Shown here piece after piece: positions 1 to 12,630 of a stretch of DNA of 64,000 nt. The notes below the pieces were generated by a model. It did no database searches and was not told the origin of the DNA. It was given only the letters and a program-made list of their open reading frames with translations. The translations under genes and the position numbers were made by a program. The stretch's first letter is position 1; the number at the start of each line of letters is the position of its first letter. Source of the DNA: Ancylostoma caninum (Eukaryota > Nematoda > Chromadorea > Rhabditida > Ancylostomatidae); contig JBAJFG010000047.1 of the NCBI GenBank assembly GCA_037903475.1, forward strand, positions 906,001 through 970,000, read 5' to 3'.

Positions 1-3000
1 CTTAAAAAGTAACAAATCATTTATTTTCCTGTATGGGGCGGAGAATTTGCATGCCCCCCCCCCTCAACCTTGGACCCACCTTTCACGAACGACACATGAA
101 GAGGGAAGGGAATATTTTCTTTCAGTATGATTTATTTCATTGCCCTTTAGAAGAGAACTTGTCAACGAAAATTGATGCGAACAAATTGAATAACACGATA
201 TTCTTACGGATTTTCACAGTCAATCAGTCATATTCCGATGAGAAAGCGCTGTTACATACAAGTTTAGGGATCGGTTTCAGATACCACTCGTGAAGCCTTG
301 CTCGCGCGCGTACAAACCCTTTGGACAGGTCAGAACAGGGAGCTGGAAGAGTGGACAAGAATGAGAACGTGATAATAATGAAAAGTGTGGGTGTGCACAC
401 AATCAGAGCGTCATGCTGATTTTAATGCAGTGCGTTCGAATGGGTCTCGACTATTGGTTTCTCCTATAACGTGGCTCAGATTCTTCATTAGGAGTAGTGC
501 TGCATCAACTTGTTTTGGGAGGGATTTTCTGCGATCTGACCCAAATCCACAACCTCTTCAGGTCCACGGCAGTAGTTCCATCCATCTCTCTTTCACAAAA
601 CTCGTAGAGGGTAAAACACACCACCAGTGTTTCTCGAATATTCGCTTTCACCGGAGTAGAAGATCAAAACATCTAAGTTCCCCTGTCAACTACTGCAAAC
701 ACACTTCTTAGGCAGAATCGAAGGCCTCCTTCCGTACATGTGAAGTTCTAGCGAATTCTAACGATTTGAAATTGGAGCTGGTATAGTGCGTTTCAAGGGA
801 AAACGTAATTGCGCAGAAATTAGAGAATGAGAGAACGCGAGAAATAGTGCCGTATTCGGAGAGGCAGACGAGAAATGTATGTATACTCAACTATCGTCGT
901 TTTTGGAACGGACTATAACAACACTGCATTTGGAGTCGACGCGCCGAACGACCTCGGAAATAATGAGTTAGTTTTTTTTAACATATAGAACATTATTTGT
1001 AAATTGGGAACAGGGAGAATAGGAAAAGGAGTTGTGTCTGGTGGGGGTAGATGGGAAGAACAGTGAATCAGAAAAGAAAAACAGAGGAGGAAAATAGATG
1101 CTTCCATGAATCTGGATCCGCGTGAATTTTCTAGGATTTTTCACCATGTAATGATCCAAACACATGGCGATACAAAAACTCATTTAATGGCCTCCGTTAT
1201 TCCCCTCTTCGTTTCAGTAACGCCCCTAATTTATTATTATTTATTACATGAGCCATGCCATGTCTGTAACAATCAAAAAGAAACGAAATACCTAAGAAAA
1301 ACAATATTAGTGAACGACAACTGAAGGCAACATCAGAAAACTTGGAGGTTCAAAAAAGAGAAGAAAAAGAAATACAACAAGGCAAAGGGTAGTTGATAAA
1401 CCGAGGGACTGAGGGAGTTTCCCAGCAATGTCTTCAATGATCTTACGCTATCGAGAATTAATTGCCTTTTACTTAGTCTAAGGCAAGTTGAAGCAGCTCT
1501 AACTGAGAAAAGCTGTACTTATCTTGTAGGAAAGAGGTAATGAGTGTAAGAGAGAGATTGCTAAACATGAATGAAAAGATGGATGGAAGATAAACCAAAT
1601 ATAAGTATCCTGTCACCACACACAACCACCTTGGCGTTCGGTTGAGTTGTGATCAAAATCGGTATTGAGCGGGTGATCAATCTAACCACGGGTAAAAAAA
1701 AAAGATAGGTGTGATGTTTAAAAAAACAATGTACCAAACTGCACGGGTTGCTGCGAAAGTCACAAGGCGAAAAATGACGCTGATGGGGGCAAAGTCCAAG
1801 GACAAGATGACAACACGCATCCAGTAAAAGTGATAAATTTGTATGGGTTATTTAGAGAACATGATCAGCAGTGATCTCAGCGGGTGTAGAACTAGATCAT
1901 GGATAAAAATAGGGATGTGACTAAAAATAAAAATAGACGTCATCCAGGAGGAAAACCATCCTGACATGAAATATCATATATATTAACCTCCGGATAGTTG
2001 ACTCTATGTAAATCGGATCCGCGTGAATTTTCTAGGATTTTTTTCACTCCGAATCTCAAACCTTAAGCTTTGTTTTGCTAAATTGCTAAGTTCTGAACCT
2101 TGACTAAAGAGCAGGCGGCGATCAATTCGCGACGGAACCGCTGAGAGAAAAGGAACAACTGAGCGAAATGCCACCACGAATCAGGTCAATACCTCCGGCA
2201 CGCAGCTCGTAGATCAAAGACCCTGAAAAACCCTTAAAAGAAACTCGAAAACATGTTAGGAACATTAAGCAAATAGTTAAAACAGTAATTCAATCAGTAT
2301 AGGCTACAGGTAAACAATCTAGTGAGCACAGCTGATATCGGCTTTCCATCGGAAGCCTGAATAGATATCTTCGGTCTTACCTAGGTAAAATAAGGGAGAA
2401 ATGTTGTCTGCGAACATGCAACAGTCCTGCCGAAATTTTCATAAAACTGAGAGTGAAAAAGGAGAGAAAAACGGAGAAAAGTCTAGTAAAATAGCTAAAA
2501 ATTGAGCTAATAACCTGAGTATGCATTGCAATAGAAAACGAATACTGGGCATTTTCTTTATCGAACTGTTGAACTAAAATTCTTCCGAGAAATTTACGTT
2601 ATTTTCACAATGTCTATGACAGAAGCGTGACTTTTTTGCCAGGAGAAAGCAAAATACAATATATAAATCGTTTAATTCGATCAGAGTCATAGATAGAGCC
2701 CGACTTCAGTGTCCAGAGCAACCTGGGAATTCATTTCAGCCTGGCATTAACATCTCTAACAAGCCGAGGAGGTTGTTTTAGCTGGGGTCGTTCACTGTAA
2801 TTTACTAGCATTAGGATGGTAAAATGGGAATGCGCACCTTCGACGTCTCTGTGAACGTGTCGCCAAACTCCTATTGGTAAACATTTAACGTTATCTGAGA
2901 GGACTATTCATAGCGAAGTTTCAATATATGACCTGTCGAATATTATTCCGTTAATCCGTTCTAGAGAAATTCGTAAGATCAACGGAATTTTGAGAATTTC

Positions 3001-3766
3001 CATTCCCATGTCTTGCATGGTTAATGAAATTAAAACAGCAGTACATACAAAGAATTAAGAGAATTTTTGTTTGGGTAATTGAACCGAAATTGTGATTGGC
3101 AATCGATTTATCGACTGCGCTGTTCTTCATACATGAAATCAGATTTGTGACCGACTTATAACCCATGGTTTACGCTATCAGAAGATCGCTGGCTTCCCTA
3201 GCTGAATCTTTCCATTGAAGAGAAAAAGTCTAAAAACAGCGACAAAAACCAAAATTCGGTTGAGCCTCTATTTCAGGTCATAGCACTGGGACATAGAGGT
3301 TTATTGGCACTAATTCCGAATAAAATGTTGTCTGAAGGGTCGTTTTCAGAAAATATTTTGTTGCATACGAAAACTCACAATCTCAATTTCCTACCCTATT
3401 AAAACGACTGGCTGCTTAATTAGCAACTTAATTTCATATATCAGGTAACTGAACATTCCCATCAGGAAATTAATAGAATGGTTAACTGGCCAACTTAATT
3501 GAATGTAATTATTACACCCCAGTGGTAGAAGTGTCCGCGCAAGCGTTTCACAGACTGTTTGGACAGGTTATAACAAGGGCCAGGCGTCCAATGGAAATTT
3601 CCCATGAGGGGGTCGTATGGAAGGAGGCTAGGAAGGGGGGGGGGAGTAAATAGAGGGGTGACTTGACCATTGAATGTAAATTCATGATCGTATTATGACA
3701 TTATGACAAATGACGGTCCGACCTTGCCAGAAAGAACGACCACGTCATGGCGTGTTAAAACAGGAC
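1..3766. other. Gene-free stretch with dispersed repeats
   Basis: I see no convincing coding exon here; the short open frames lack splice context and composition bias. A 28-bp block beginning GGATCCGCGTGAATTTTCTA occurs twice in the same orientation, at 1114-1141 and 2015-2044, suggesting the ends of a degenerate element or a dispersed repeat. The segment around 300-490 resembles 46.85-47.04 kb and, more weakly, 3.54-3.60 kb (shared TTTGGACAGGT-like motif), so it is probably a short interspersed repeat. The remainder is AT-rich sequence without visible structure. Confidence 0.4.
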
Positions 3767-4870
3767 TGGTTGGCAGTGTGTGAGAGAAATCGGCTTCAGC
3801 GCACCCACAGGTTCGATTCCCGGTGCCTTCAAGAAATTTTTGCACGGATGGGAACCGCTTCAGAATTGAGTGTGAGATGAAGAGGCCAGAAACATTCGAA
3901 AATGAAGTGTGATAAACAAAATTGATCGATCCCACATGCGAAAATTAGCCTGCAGGGCGCGTCAGAACATGGAAAAGTAGGGTGACTTAGACCTCGTGCT
4001 GAAGTTCTCTAACTCAAAATCAGCAGATGCTTCTCATCATTCCCGTAGAGGACGATCAGCTCTATCATTTGCCAGAGTTTCAATTTCCTATTTCAATTTC
4101 AGTTTCCTACTTCATATATTTTTGGGAGCTTGATGGGAAATTTTTCAAATTTTCGGGTCTCCGAGGGGAAATTTCCCTCACTCAAGTAGGAGCAAATATT
4201 GGGGCGCGATAATGGGGATGAAGAATGAATGGTCGGAGCTCTGTTACGCGAAGGTAGTGAAATTTGAATAAAAGGCAAACTCTCCTCATGTGAGTTGAAG
4301 AAGTGAAAACCTCGAAATTTGGACAGATGGTGAAAATGGAGTAAACCTGTTTCAGTTATCACTGAGAAGCAATTTGTAGAGATCATGAAAACTTTTCTTC
4401 ATATATTTTAGATGAGGGAATTTCCCATTTGTGTACAGCATCTCGTTAAAAAAATTTGCTCGTTTCCCCGCAATTTAGATGGGAAATCGATGGGAAATTC
4501 GGCAAATTTCCCATCGAGCTCCCAAAAAATATGATTTCTAGAAAATTGAAACTCTGAGAGAAGGAAGAGCTGATCGTCCTCTATGGACATGTTGAAAAGC
4601 ATCTGTTGATTTCAAGTCAGAGAACTACAGTACGAGGTCCAAGTCACCCTAGTGTTCCACAAACTGGCGGACCCTGCAGGCGAGTTCTCGCACGTGTAAT
4701 CGACCGATTTCGCTTCTCTCTCTTCATTTTCAAATCTTTTCATCCTCTCTACTACACACTAAATTCTGAAGCGGCTCGGACTCATGCAAAAATTTCTTGG
4801 AGACGCCGGGAATCGAACCCGTGGGCGCGCAAATGCCAGCGCTGAGACCTATTTCAGTCTGGTCCGACCG
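3767..4870. repeat. 1.1-kb inverted repeat (foldback element) with tRNA-like arms
   Basis: The left arm (about 3767-4180) and right arm (about 4480-4870) are imperfect reverse complements separated by roughly 300 bp. Both arms carry a Pol III B-box-like GGTTCGATTCCCGG (near 3812 on plus and near 4817 on minus), followed by AAGAAATTTTTGCA. Inside lies a sharper inverted pair starting GGGTGACTT at 3980 and ending AAGTCACCC at 4649, bordered on both sides by TA, as expected for a Tc1/mariner-type MITE. No transposase is visible. It may be a MITE inserted between two inverted SINE copies, or one large foldback. Confidence 0.7.
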
Positions 4871-6376
4871 GATAATAAAAAATGCATATCGACTTCAAGG
4901 TTGTTTCAGTTCCAGTTTTGGGTTCGAACGTGTTGCTTTTGTGTCTTCTTCCTTGAAACTGCTCAATGTACAGAGAATACATGCGGGAGCAGCCTTGTAT
5001 TCGCTGTTATGTTATCATATTTATTTGTATTTGTAACATTAAATAACTAATACAAATCTTCTGCCTTAATATTTGAATCTAAATAAGCAGAGACGTCTTC
5101 GATATTATGACAAATGGCTTCCACAGCGTTGACAAGTACTGCAGTCTTCGCATTGCAAGTAACTCATACATACATAACTTAGGGGTTAATTATGCACGGA
5201 TAAGCTGTATGAGTTTGCAATGTGCTCTTTGCGTTCCTCACAAAAGCTGCACATGGCTTGCGGACATCCGAAGAAAGGGTGATAAGAAGGAGGATGTTAT
5301 GACGAATGAACTTTCGAGCTGTATTTTCATCCCGCAAGACTGCACCTTCCGTTAGTTGATGAAATGTAAGCGCTGAAATGTAGGCGCCGTCGCTATACGA
5401 ACGTGATTATCAGCTATTCATCTACGTGCTCATTTGCTGACAAAATGTGAAACACCGAAGTAGAGAAAAAACCGATGTGGAAAGTCACGAACTTTGCTAG
5501 TGTTCACGGAAACTGCAAACAAGAACTAACAGAATGGGGAAAACAACGTAGCCAGCCAGTGCTATTCATTAATCCAATAGATGAGTGAAGAGTACCAAAG
5601 AACGACTTGTCAAATTTTTGCGTGCTCGTTGAACAGTATAGAATGAAAAGGAGAGAAAGTGCGAGACCAAAACCCATAGCATTCAGCTGGCTTGCCGCGT
5701 CGCATAGGTGGCGCGGCGCAGCCTCATATTCTGCGGCGCGACAAAGATTGATTATAGCTATAAAAGAACTGCTCCAGACAATGGAAAATCATGGGAATAG
5801 GATGCAGGATGTGTAAGGTCATTGAGATCTAAGGATTATCTTCCCAAATATCATCCAACGGAATTTTCTCTCACAATCGTTACGGAGTGGTGAGAAATCA
5901 GATCTTGCTTCCGATCTTCAGCACTAAGGTCAGCTATACAATGGCATTCTGATTCAGTTGAAAATACCAGAACGACTAAACAACAACAGAGTTCACAAGG
6001 AGGTCTTAACCAAAAAAAGTGAACCCGGAATTTTACTAATTCCTGAAAAAAAACACCATTTTTTGGTTGACAAGAGCAAGGTGTTGTCATAACAGCTCAC
6101 GAATCTCGAAATTCGAAGCAACCAAGAAGTCGAAAAAAGATGAGGAAAAAAGACTTTCCCTAGAAGAAATGTTATCCGAACTCATGTCTGCTATTATGAA
6201 GAATCACTCTACGAAAATATGTAGGGCCTCTTCCAAAATGAGTCATCTCCATCGCATTGTAACGTATTATTCGGGCCAATCCTTTATGGTCTAGTTTATT
6301 TCAGTAATGTTGACCAAACTACCTATTCGCCCTTGAATGGGGCACTCAAAAACTATGAAATTACTATACATATTTA
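4871..6376. other. No gene recognised
   Basis: Short open frames occur on both strands but none has plausible flanking splice sites, a family resemblance or amino-acid composition suggesting a real protein. No obvious inverted or tandem repeat was found. Confidence 0.3.
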
Positions 6377-8218
6377 TTAGGTTGTTGCGAAATCGATGTC
6401 GGATTTTGACAGTTGACTTCGAATCGTCATAACTCGGCTAAAATGGAAGCTTTTCCCCGATTGAAGTATCATTTGAATCAGCACACCTTCGCTATCTTTC
6501 AGCCAAATTTTGGTTCCGTTGGATTTGGAGGCAAGCATTTTGGAGTCAGCAAAATCTGGAAAAACATTTTGAGCTGAGGTACTTTCACGGCATACTCTTC
6601 CACTCAGAGATGGGTGAAACCACCTGAATTCGTGGTTATCTGTAGGGGAACAATCCGCTTAGTAAGATTTGCAAAGGCGTGTCTCAACTTCCGCTTGCGT
6701 CTTCTTCCAAATCGTCTGGAGTGCGAAGTGGGGTCTTTGCTGTCCTAAAACACCAGAGAATTATTCGGGGAGATTTCACCTGCCCAGTTTATCCACAGTG
6801 CCTATCCCTTCCATGGCGTCAAAAATAGAAAAAAATAATGGCCTCCTTCGAGATATTGAATATATCCTCTGGTGGTAGCTTCCACCAGTGCTTTCAGAAC
6901 GGTGTTGGCGTCATTGAAGCCCATAACTCTGAGACATTCATCTCCAGAACTGGATTACTTGGACCACATTGGGCTACGATTTTATTTGACATTCCCTTCC
7001 GCATGCGTTGATCATATTACAGGGTGCGCCATAAGTTCGTGCACACTATGTTTAGTACCACCATGGCAGCGGAATTCAATTTAATGGCATGAGCTCTATC
7101 GCCACTCTAAGCCAACTCAATAGCGACTTAAATAACCTATAAAATCGGGAATTTGTCAGCATCTGCTTTTGTAACAGCTCAAATTTGAGTGGGAGGCGCA
7201 CCCTGTGCGACGCGATGGTATTCCTTGTATGAATCCTTCCAAAGCTTTTCCTCTGCTTTATGATACGAGGTCAAACTTCTCTATAATGTAGCTCTTGATT
7301 TGCCCTTCAACAATGTTAGCATGCAGCAGTTCATCGTATTCAGATTAATGCTGCATGAAAATTAGATCTCAGCACAGGACTTTGTCCGCGCACCACTCAA
7401 GGACACGCAGTTGTTCCATTAGCAGATTTTGACACTTACTGAAACGTCCCGTTTTGGCTATGCAATATAAAATTGATGCAGCAAAGTCTCTTCTCACCTA
7501 AAATGATATTCAAATAAGACTGAGCGTGACGTCGATGTTGCGAACCACAGAAATCTAAGAAAATTTTCTCTAACAGGGGAATCTTTTTGAAAACTTGACG
7601 AAATTCTTGAAGGAAGAGAGAAAACGGAATTCTGTTCTCACCGCAGAATTCTTTAATGCTTTTTACATTAGCATCATTTTTCTGATGAGGAACAGAACAG
7701 CTTTGTCCTGAAAAGTGGCTCAGTTCTAAGATGACATCGTTGCTCCGTGCCGCGATGGGTGCACCTTCTACTCGACTTTGAGCTAATACGAAAGCAATTT
7801 GCGGCATTTTCCCAATCTGCTAAGTTATATGAGCTGCTATTGAGTTGATTCAGTGCGACCATAGACATCATGCCAATGCGTTGAATTTCGCTGCAGTGGT
7901 GGTACTAAATATGGTGTGCAAGAACTTCTGGCGCACCCTGTACACTTCCTATGTAGCTGTTGCGTTGTTACCGAGTTCGAATCCATAATATGTACAGTCT
8001 GGAACGAATTTTTGCTAACGACTACACTTCGATTTACCCACAAGAAAGCCAATAAAAGTGGATAGGTCTGGATGGGAATGATAGGGCAGAAAGGGAAAGA
8101 AATGAGCGTTAAATAAATAACAAATGTGCGACTGAAACATCACTTTTCTTTCCGATGTATTAGTCCAAAGTTCGAGGTTGAGGTTCGAAAATCCGACACA
8201 GATTTTGCAACAACCTAA
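6377..8218. mobile_element. Mariner-like DNA transposon remnant (outer element)
   Basis: The left end TTAGGTTGTTGCGAAATC at 6377 is matched by the reverse complement at 8218 (TTAGGTTGTTGCAAAATC), each followed by TGTCGGATTTT, and each flanked by the dinucleotide TA. TTAGGTTG termini with TA duplication are characteristic of mariner-family transposons. Removing the nested insertion at 7020-7940 leaves about 920 bp. No intact transposase frame with a D,D34D catalytic pattern is visible, so this is a non-autonomous or decayed copy. Confidence 0.75.
7020..7940. mobile_element. Nested mariner-like MITE with long terminal inverted repeats
   Basis: A 921-bp element begins CAGGGTGCGCCATAAGTTC and ends with the complementary CAGGGTGCGCCAGAAGTTC on the other strand. 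The terminal inverted repeats extend well over 100 bp (shared features include TTTAGTACCACCA and CAACTCAATAGC). TA precedes 7020 and follows 7940, the Tc1/mariner target duplication. A 123-codon minus-strand frame inside (7436-7807) has no transposase motif that I recognise. It sits inside the outer mariner-like element, so it is the younger insertion of the two. Confidence 0.8.
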
Positions 8219-9574
8219 TACTCGGAAATAAAAGGCATGGACGGTTGTAGCGAAGGTGACGGTGGAAGAAAATGTGTCTCGTAAAAGAATAAAGAGCAAA
8301 TGGAGTTTAGCGTGAGACTTGAGGAACTTAAAGGCGTTACTATTACGAATCGTAGTATAAACCTGCGTTGACGAATACCACAAACGAACTCAGTGGCATG
8401 AAATCCCCTTTTTTCGTCTATAGGAGAAAACTTCATTCTTGGATAGTACAATCGATACTGTAGAGGTTCGACTTACTATAATACAATAAATAAAGAAAGT
8501 CTCTGAGTAAGAAACCACACAATGCTGACAGCTGTAACTAGCCATCAAAGTGGAATTCATGCTAGACGCCGTACACCTGCACACCCATCAATCACAGAGC
8601 GATCAACCGCAGCTACAACGAAACCTCTTTCGGTCGTAACAAGTAGAAAGCGTTATTTACGAGTAATGATGCAACGCGCCGCTTGCGGCAAACAACATCT
8701 GTTTACCCCACATCGATTGAACGGGTTAGGCACTAGTTTTTCGCCATTGTAAAGGCGACAAGTCTTGCCTTGCGGTAAGGGTTGCAGACTCTTCTTTCCA
8801 AACCTACTTGTCAGAGAAAAGTTCGCAGGAGTAATGCTATCTAAAGCGACTTTTAGAAGTAGACAAGCAAATAGGAGAAAATTTCACACCCCATGGTATT
8901 ACTTGTGGAAAGACTCGAAGAAACTCCAGTTTCGAAAATTTCTAGGTGGAATCTTACTCTATATAAAGCGCAGACCCCCCCCCCATCGCCGCGCGAGGGA
9001 TGACAGGTCACGCTGTCATTGATCCACTCGCCTCGCTCCACCTCTTTTGCCCGCCGCCACGGGCTCATTTGCGAAAATTGACACGCCCAATGACACGCCC
9101 ATGTATATGTATGTGTACAACATGGAAATCTTCAACTAGAACATCTAATTTGCAATGAAAACGGAATATCTTGGATCTTTAAAGCAGAATGGGAGAACCA
9201 CTGATGAAGCGAGTGTGATTTCGCAATCAGAGCCGTGAATCATCCAAATACAGCAGAGTTGTACGGAAATTTTCGCTGCACTCCTTCTAAAGCATCAAGT
9301 AGTAATAGCAATTGGAAATTAACGGTCAGGGGAACAAATGATACACTCCATGAGCATAATATTGTGCTTACAAAATAGGAATAGAACATTTACGCAGTTT
9401 ATTCCTGTTGAAAGCTAATTGTGCCCGAACAATAAGAATTTCAACTTTCAGCGCTAACCCAAATGAAAACGACTTGACCACGTGAGGATTTGTGTTGCTA
9501 CTCATACAACGGTCCATGTAGAAGCTCTTTATGTTGACCTACCTACAAACCGTTTATGGGCTACGCAGCTTCGC
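8219..9574. other. No gene recognised
   Basis: AT-rich sequence with a GC-rich patch around 8960-9070. A few frames of 60-90 codons are open but none has recognisable domains or convincing splice signals. Confidence 0.3.
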
Positions 9575-9639
9575 AGAAAATCACTGTCATCCGCGAAGCG
9601 CGGCGAAGCTGCGCTTCGTGTGGATGACAGTGATTTTCT
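9575..9639. repeat. Hairpin bordering the satellite array
   Basis: Arms of 18 nt (AGAAAATCACTGTCATCC and its complement) enclose a GC-rich loop containing GCGAAGCGCGGCGAAGC. The loop resembles the palindromic core of the adjacent satellite unit, so it may be a diverged founder or border unit. Confidence 0.75.
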
Positions 9640-9640
9640 T

Positions 9641-10695
9641 GAGTTAACCTAGCCCGGAGGTAACGTGGCACACGGGTCCGAGTCAGAGCGCCGCGAAGCG
9701 GCGCTCTGGCTCGGGGTTTTTTTTTCAGAGTTACCTAGCCCGGAGGTAACGTGGCACACGGGTCCGAGTCAGAGCGCCGCGAAGCGGCGCTCTGGCTCGG
9801 GGTACTTTTTTTTTCAGAGTTAACCTAGCCCGGAGGTAACGTGGCACACGGGTCCGAGTCAGAGCGCCGCGAAGCGGCGCTCTGGCTCGGGGTACTTTTT
9901 TTTTTCAGAGTTAACCTAGCCCGGAGGTAACGTGGCACACGGGTCCGAGTCAGAGCGCCGCGAAGCGGCGCTCTGGCTCGGGCTTTTTTTTTCAGAGTTA
10001 ACCTAGCCCGGAGGTAACGTGGCACACGGGTCCGAGTCAGAGCGCCGCGAAGCGGCGCTCTGGCTCGGGGTACTTTTTTTTTCAGAGTTAACCTAGCCCG
10101 GAGGTAACGTGGCACACGGGTCCGAGTCAGAGCGCCGCGAAGCGGCGCTCTGGCTCGGGTACTTTTTTTTTCAGAGTTAACCTAGCCCGGAGGTAACGTG
10201 GCACACGGGTCCGAGTCAGAGCGCCGCGAAGCGGCGCTCTGGCTCGGGGTACTTTTTTTTCAGAGTTAACCTAGCCCGGAGGTAACGTGGCACACGGGTC
10301 CGAGTCAGAGCGCCGCGAAGCGGCGCTCTGGCTCGGGGTACTTTTTTTTCAGAGTTAACCTAGCCCGGAGGTAACGTGGCACACGGGTCCGAGTCAGAGC
10401 GCCGCGAAGCGGCGCTCTGGCTCGGGGTACTTTTTTTTCAGAGTTAACCTAGCCCGGAGGTAACGTGGCACACGGGTCCGAGTCAGAGCGCCGCGAAGCG
10501 GCGCTCTGGCTCGGGGTACTTTTTTTTCAGAGTTAACCTAGCCCGGAGGTAACGTGGCACACGGGTCCGAGTCAGAGCGCCGCGAAGCGGCGCTCTGGCT
10601 CGGGGTACTTTTTTTTTTCAGAGTTAACCTAGCCCGGAGGTAACGTGGCACACGGGTCCGAGTCAGAGCGCCGCGAAGCGGCGCTCTGGCTCGGT
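9641..10695. repeat. Tandem satellite, about 12 copies of a ~90-bp hairpin unit
   Basis: The unit (86-92 bp) runs GAGTTAACCTAGCCCGGAGG, then GTGGCACACGGGTCC, then a perfect palindrome (GAGCGCCGC, loop GAA, GCGGCGCTC), then CTCGGGGTAC and a run of 8-10 T. Copies are almost identical except for T-tract length and an occasional missing base, implying recent amplification or strong homogenisation. The array ends within the last palindrome at about 10695. Open frames across it are by-products of the repeat. Confidence 0.95.
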
Positions 10696-11617
10696 TTAAG
10701 CAATAAATATTCAAGTGCTATACCGGGAACTATATACAATAGGTAATGTAGTGGTAGGATATATAACGATATCGCTTATAAATATATTCAGAATTTTAAT
10801 CCCAATTATTACAAAATAAAACCAAAAAAACTAGAAATATCTAATAAACCCCAACTCAACAATATGGTAAAAATACTACTTCTATGAAATATCAAAATAT
10901 TGAAGTAGTTTTTGATACTCATCATCCATAGTGAACTTATTCACCGTCTATTTATGAAAATTTTCAAATGAAATGCAGTTAATTTCGACAGAAAATGCAC
11001 TGCCATCAGTGTTTTCCTTTTCTTTTTTGGACCAGCAATAAGACATCAAATAAATCTAATTAATTAATTATTAGAAATTGGTGAATGTTGTAAAGAAATA
11101 GATGATGAATGCAGTAGAAAACCCTGAATTACCTTGAATCAAGTTAAGACGAAAGAATCCTCAAGTTAAGACGAAAGAATCCTCCTTTTCCCGGAAATGA
11201 GCCAAAAAATTAACGCCGGAAACCTAAAGCGGCCTCGAAGAAGAGGCGTAAGACTTGACAACTCATTCTCGCCTTCGTTCAATTGCACTTGTACTGGGTG
11301 ACAAGGCAAACATCTCTCAGACAATCAAACAATCAGGACCTTTGCCAGGAAATTCCAGATTTTCAATTTGGCAGTGATTTTATGAGTGAGAAATCTGCAG
11401 CGACTTCTACAGTGCTGCTTCGCTCGGATTCCACGTATGGTGCGAAACGTTCCCAAATCTGGGAGGCCAAATTTGGCCATGATGGACATACCAGTTCAGC
11501 CACTGCTGGTAGGATAAAAATGGGCATTGAAAGAAGCAGAAAAAGAAAACATATTTAGCAGTTATTCGTATTTTTTATACTGAACATGAATTCAGTGTTT
11601 AACAGTGTACTGCACTG
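10696..11617. other. AT-rich spacer, no gene recognised
   Basis: Very AT-rich sequence next to the satellite. A block of about 23 bp containing AAGTTAAGACGAAAGAATCC is tandemly duplicated at about 11140-11182. The frame at 11283-11558 has no domain I recognise. Confidence 0.35.
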
Positions 11618-12092
11618 AGTTAAAGGCAGCAAGAGCCGAAATCCTCGACTCCGAGCTGAGGTGCCGGTGGTGAAGTACAGAGTCAGCACATCATAAATGT
11701 GAAACGAACACAGACAATGATGGCTCACCTGCAGAGGAAATGGAACTGCTGTCGCGAACACGCAAGGCCGTGTTCGCGCGCGGGCGAGTTTTCCCCGGCC
11801 CCAAAAGCCATTGCAGCGCGTGGTTTTGGCGCAAAAGGACTACGAAATGCGTTGAATTCACAGGAGCACTGACCACATGCACCAAGCCAGGTGCCACAAC
11901 GGCTTTTGGGGCCGGGGAAAACTCGTCCGCGCGCGAACACGGCCAGGCGTGTTCGCGACGAATGTTCCATTTTCTCTGCAGGTAAGCCATCATTGTCTGT
12001 GTTCGTTTCATATTCATGAGGTGCTCAGTCTGTACTTCACTACCCGTTCCTCAGCTCGAAGTCGAGGATTTCGGCTCTTGCTGCCTTTAACT
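11618..12092. repeat. 475-bp foldback (near-palindromic) element
   Basis: The ends AGTTAAAGGCAGCAAGAGCC and its complement define arms of about 200 bp each that pair through GAACACAGACAATGATGGCT and a GC-rich inner segment (GTTCGCGCGCGGGCGAGTTT versus AACTCGTCCGCGCGCGAAC). The spacer is about 90 bp. Frames on both strands read nearly the same peptide because of the symmetry. No transposase is present, so it is best read as a MITE or foldback copy. Confidence 0.85.
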
Positions 12093-12630
12093 AAGGGGTC
12101 AACTAACATTGTAGGTTTGAAAATTGAATGAAATTGAATGGATGTTACTATTTAAGTGAATACAAAGCAATGCACAAAAAACCAGTTAATTATAAAGGAA
12201 GCAAGAAGTTCGAATGAGCCCCCTCGACACTTTAAAGAGTAATTTCTCTCAAATATAGATGGAAATTAAAATATAATTGAGGAAAGTGTGGCAATCCCAT
12301 CAGTAAATTATTCCGCTATAACAACTTACACCTAAAGGAGATGTTTACTTGTTGATCAGGCAGAACATCAACACAAACAGGCATTGATAATCCTCAAACC
12401 AAAAGAAAGGGAAAAATTGCAATAAGGATTAATTTAAGTGCAAATTCTACGGTAGGTATGTGTTCATAGATAGCAGTTACGTGAAAAATTTATTTACACT
12501 GTTGTTTGCTTTGTTGTTTGTTTGCAGCTGTTAGGGCATGTCCATAACAAAACAAAAACAATGAGCTTGACACCAGGATGAAGTTCAAAGAATCTTAGAA
12601 TGCTATTGAAGTTCAACTTAGCACAAGATG
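12093..12630. other. AT-rich spacer, no gene recognised
   Basis: No coding, repeat or RNA feature could be supported in this interval. Confidence 0.3.

Noticed and set aside
9825..10115. 96-codon minus-strand frame with repeated arginine-rich peptide
   Set aside because: It is a translation of the ~90-bp satellite; length and sequence follow the repeat period.
11691..12131. Overlapping frames on both strands reading nearly the same peptide
   Set aside because: Produced by the near-palindromic foldback at 11618-12092, not by a gene.
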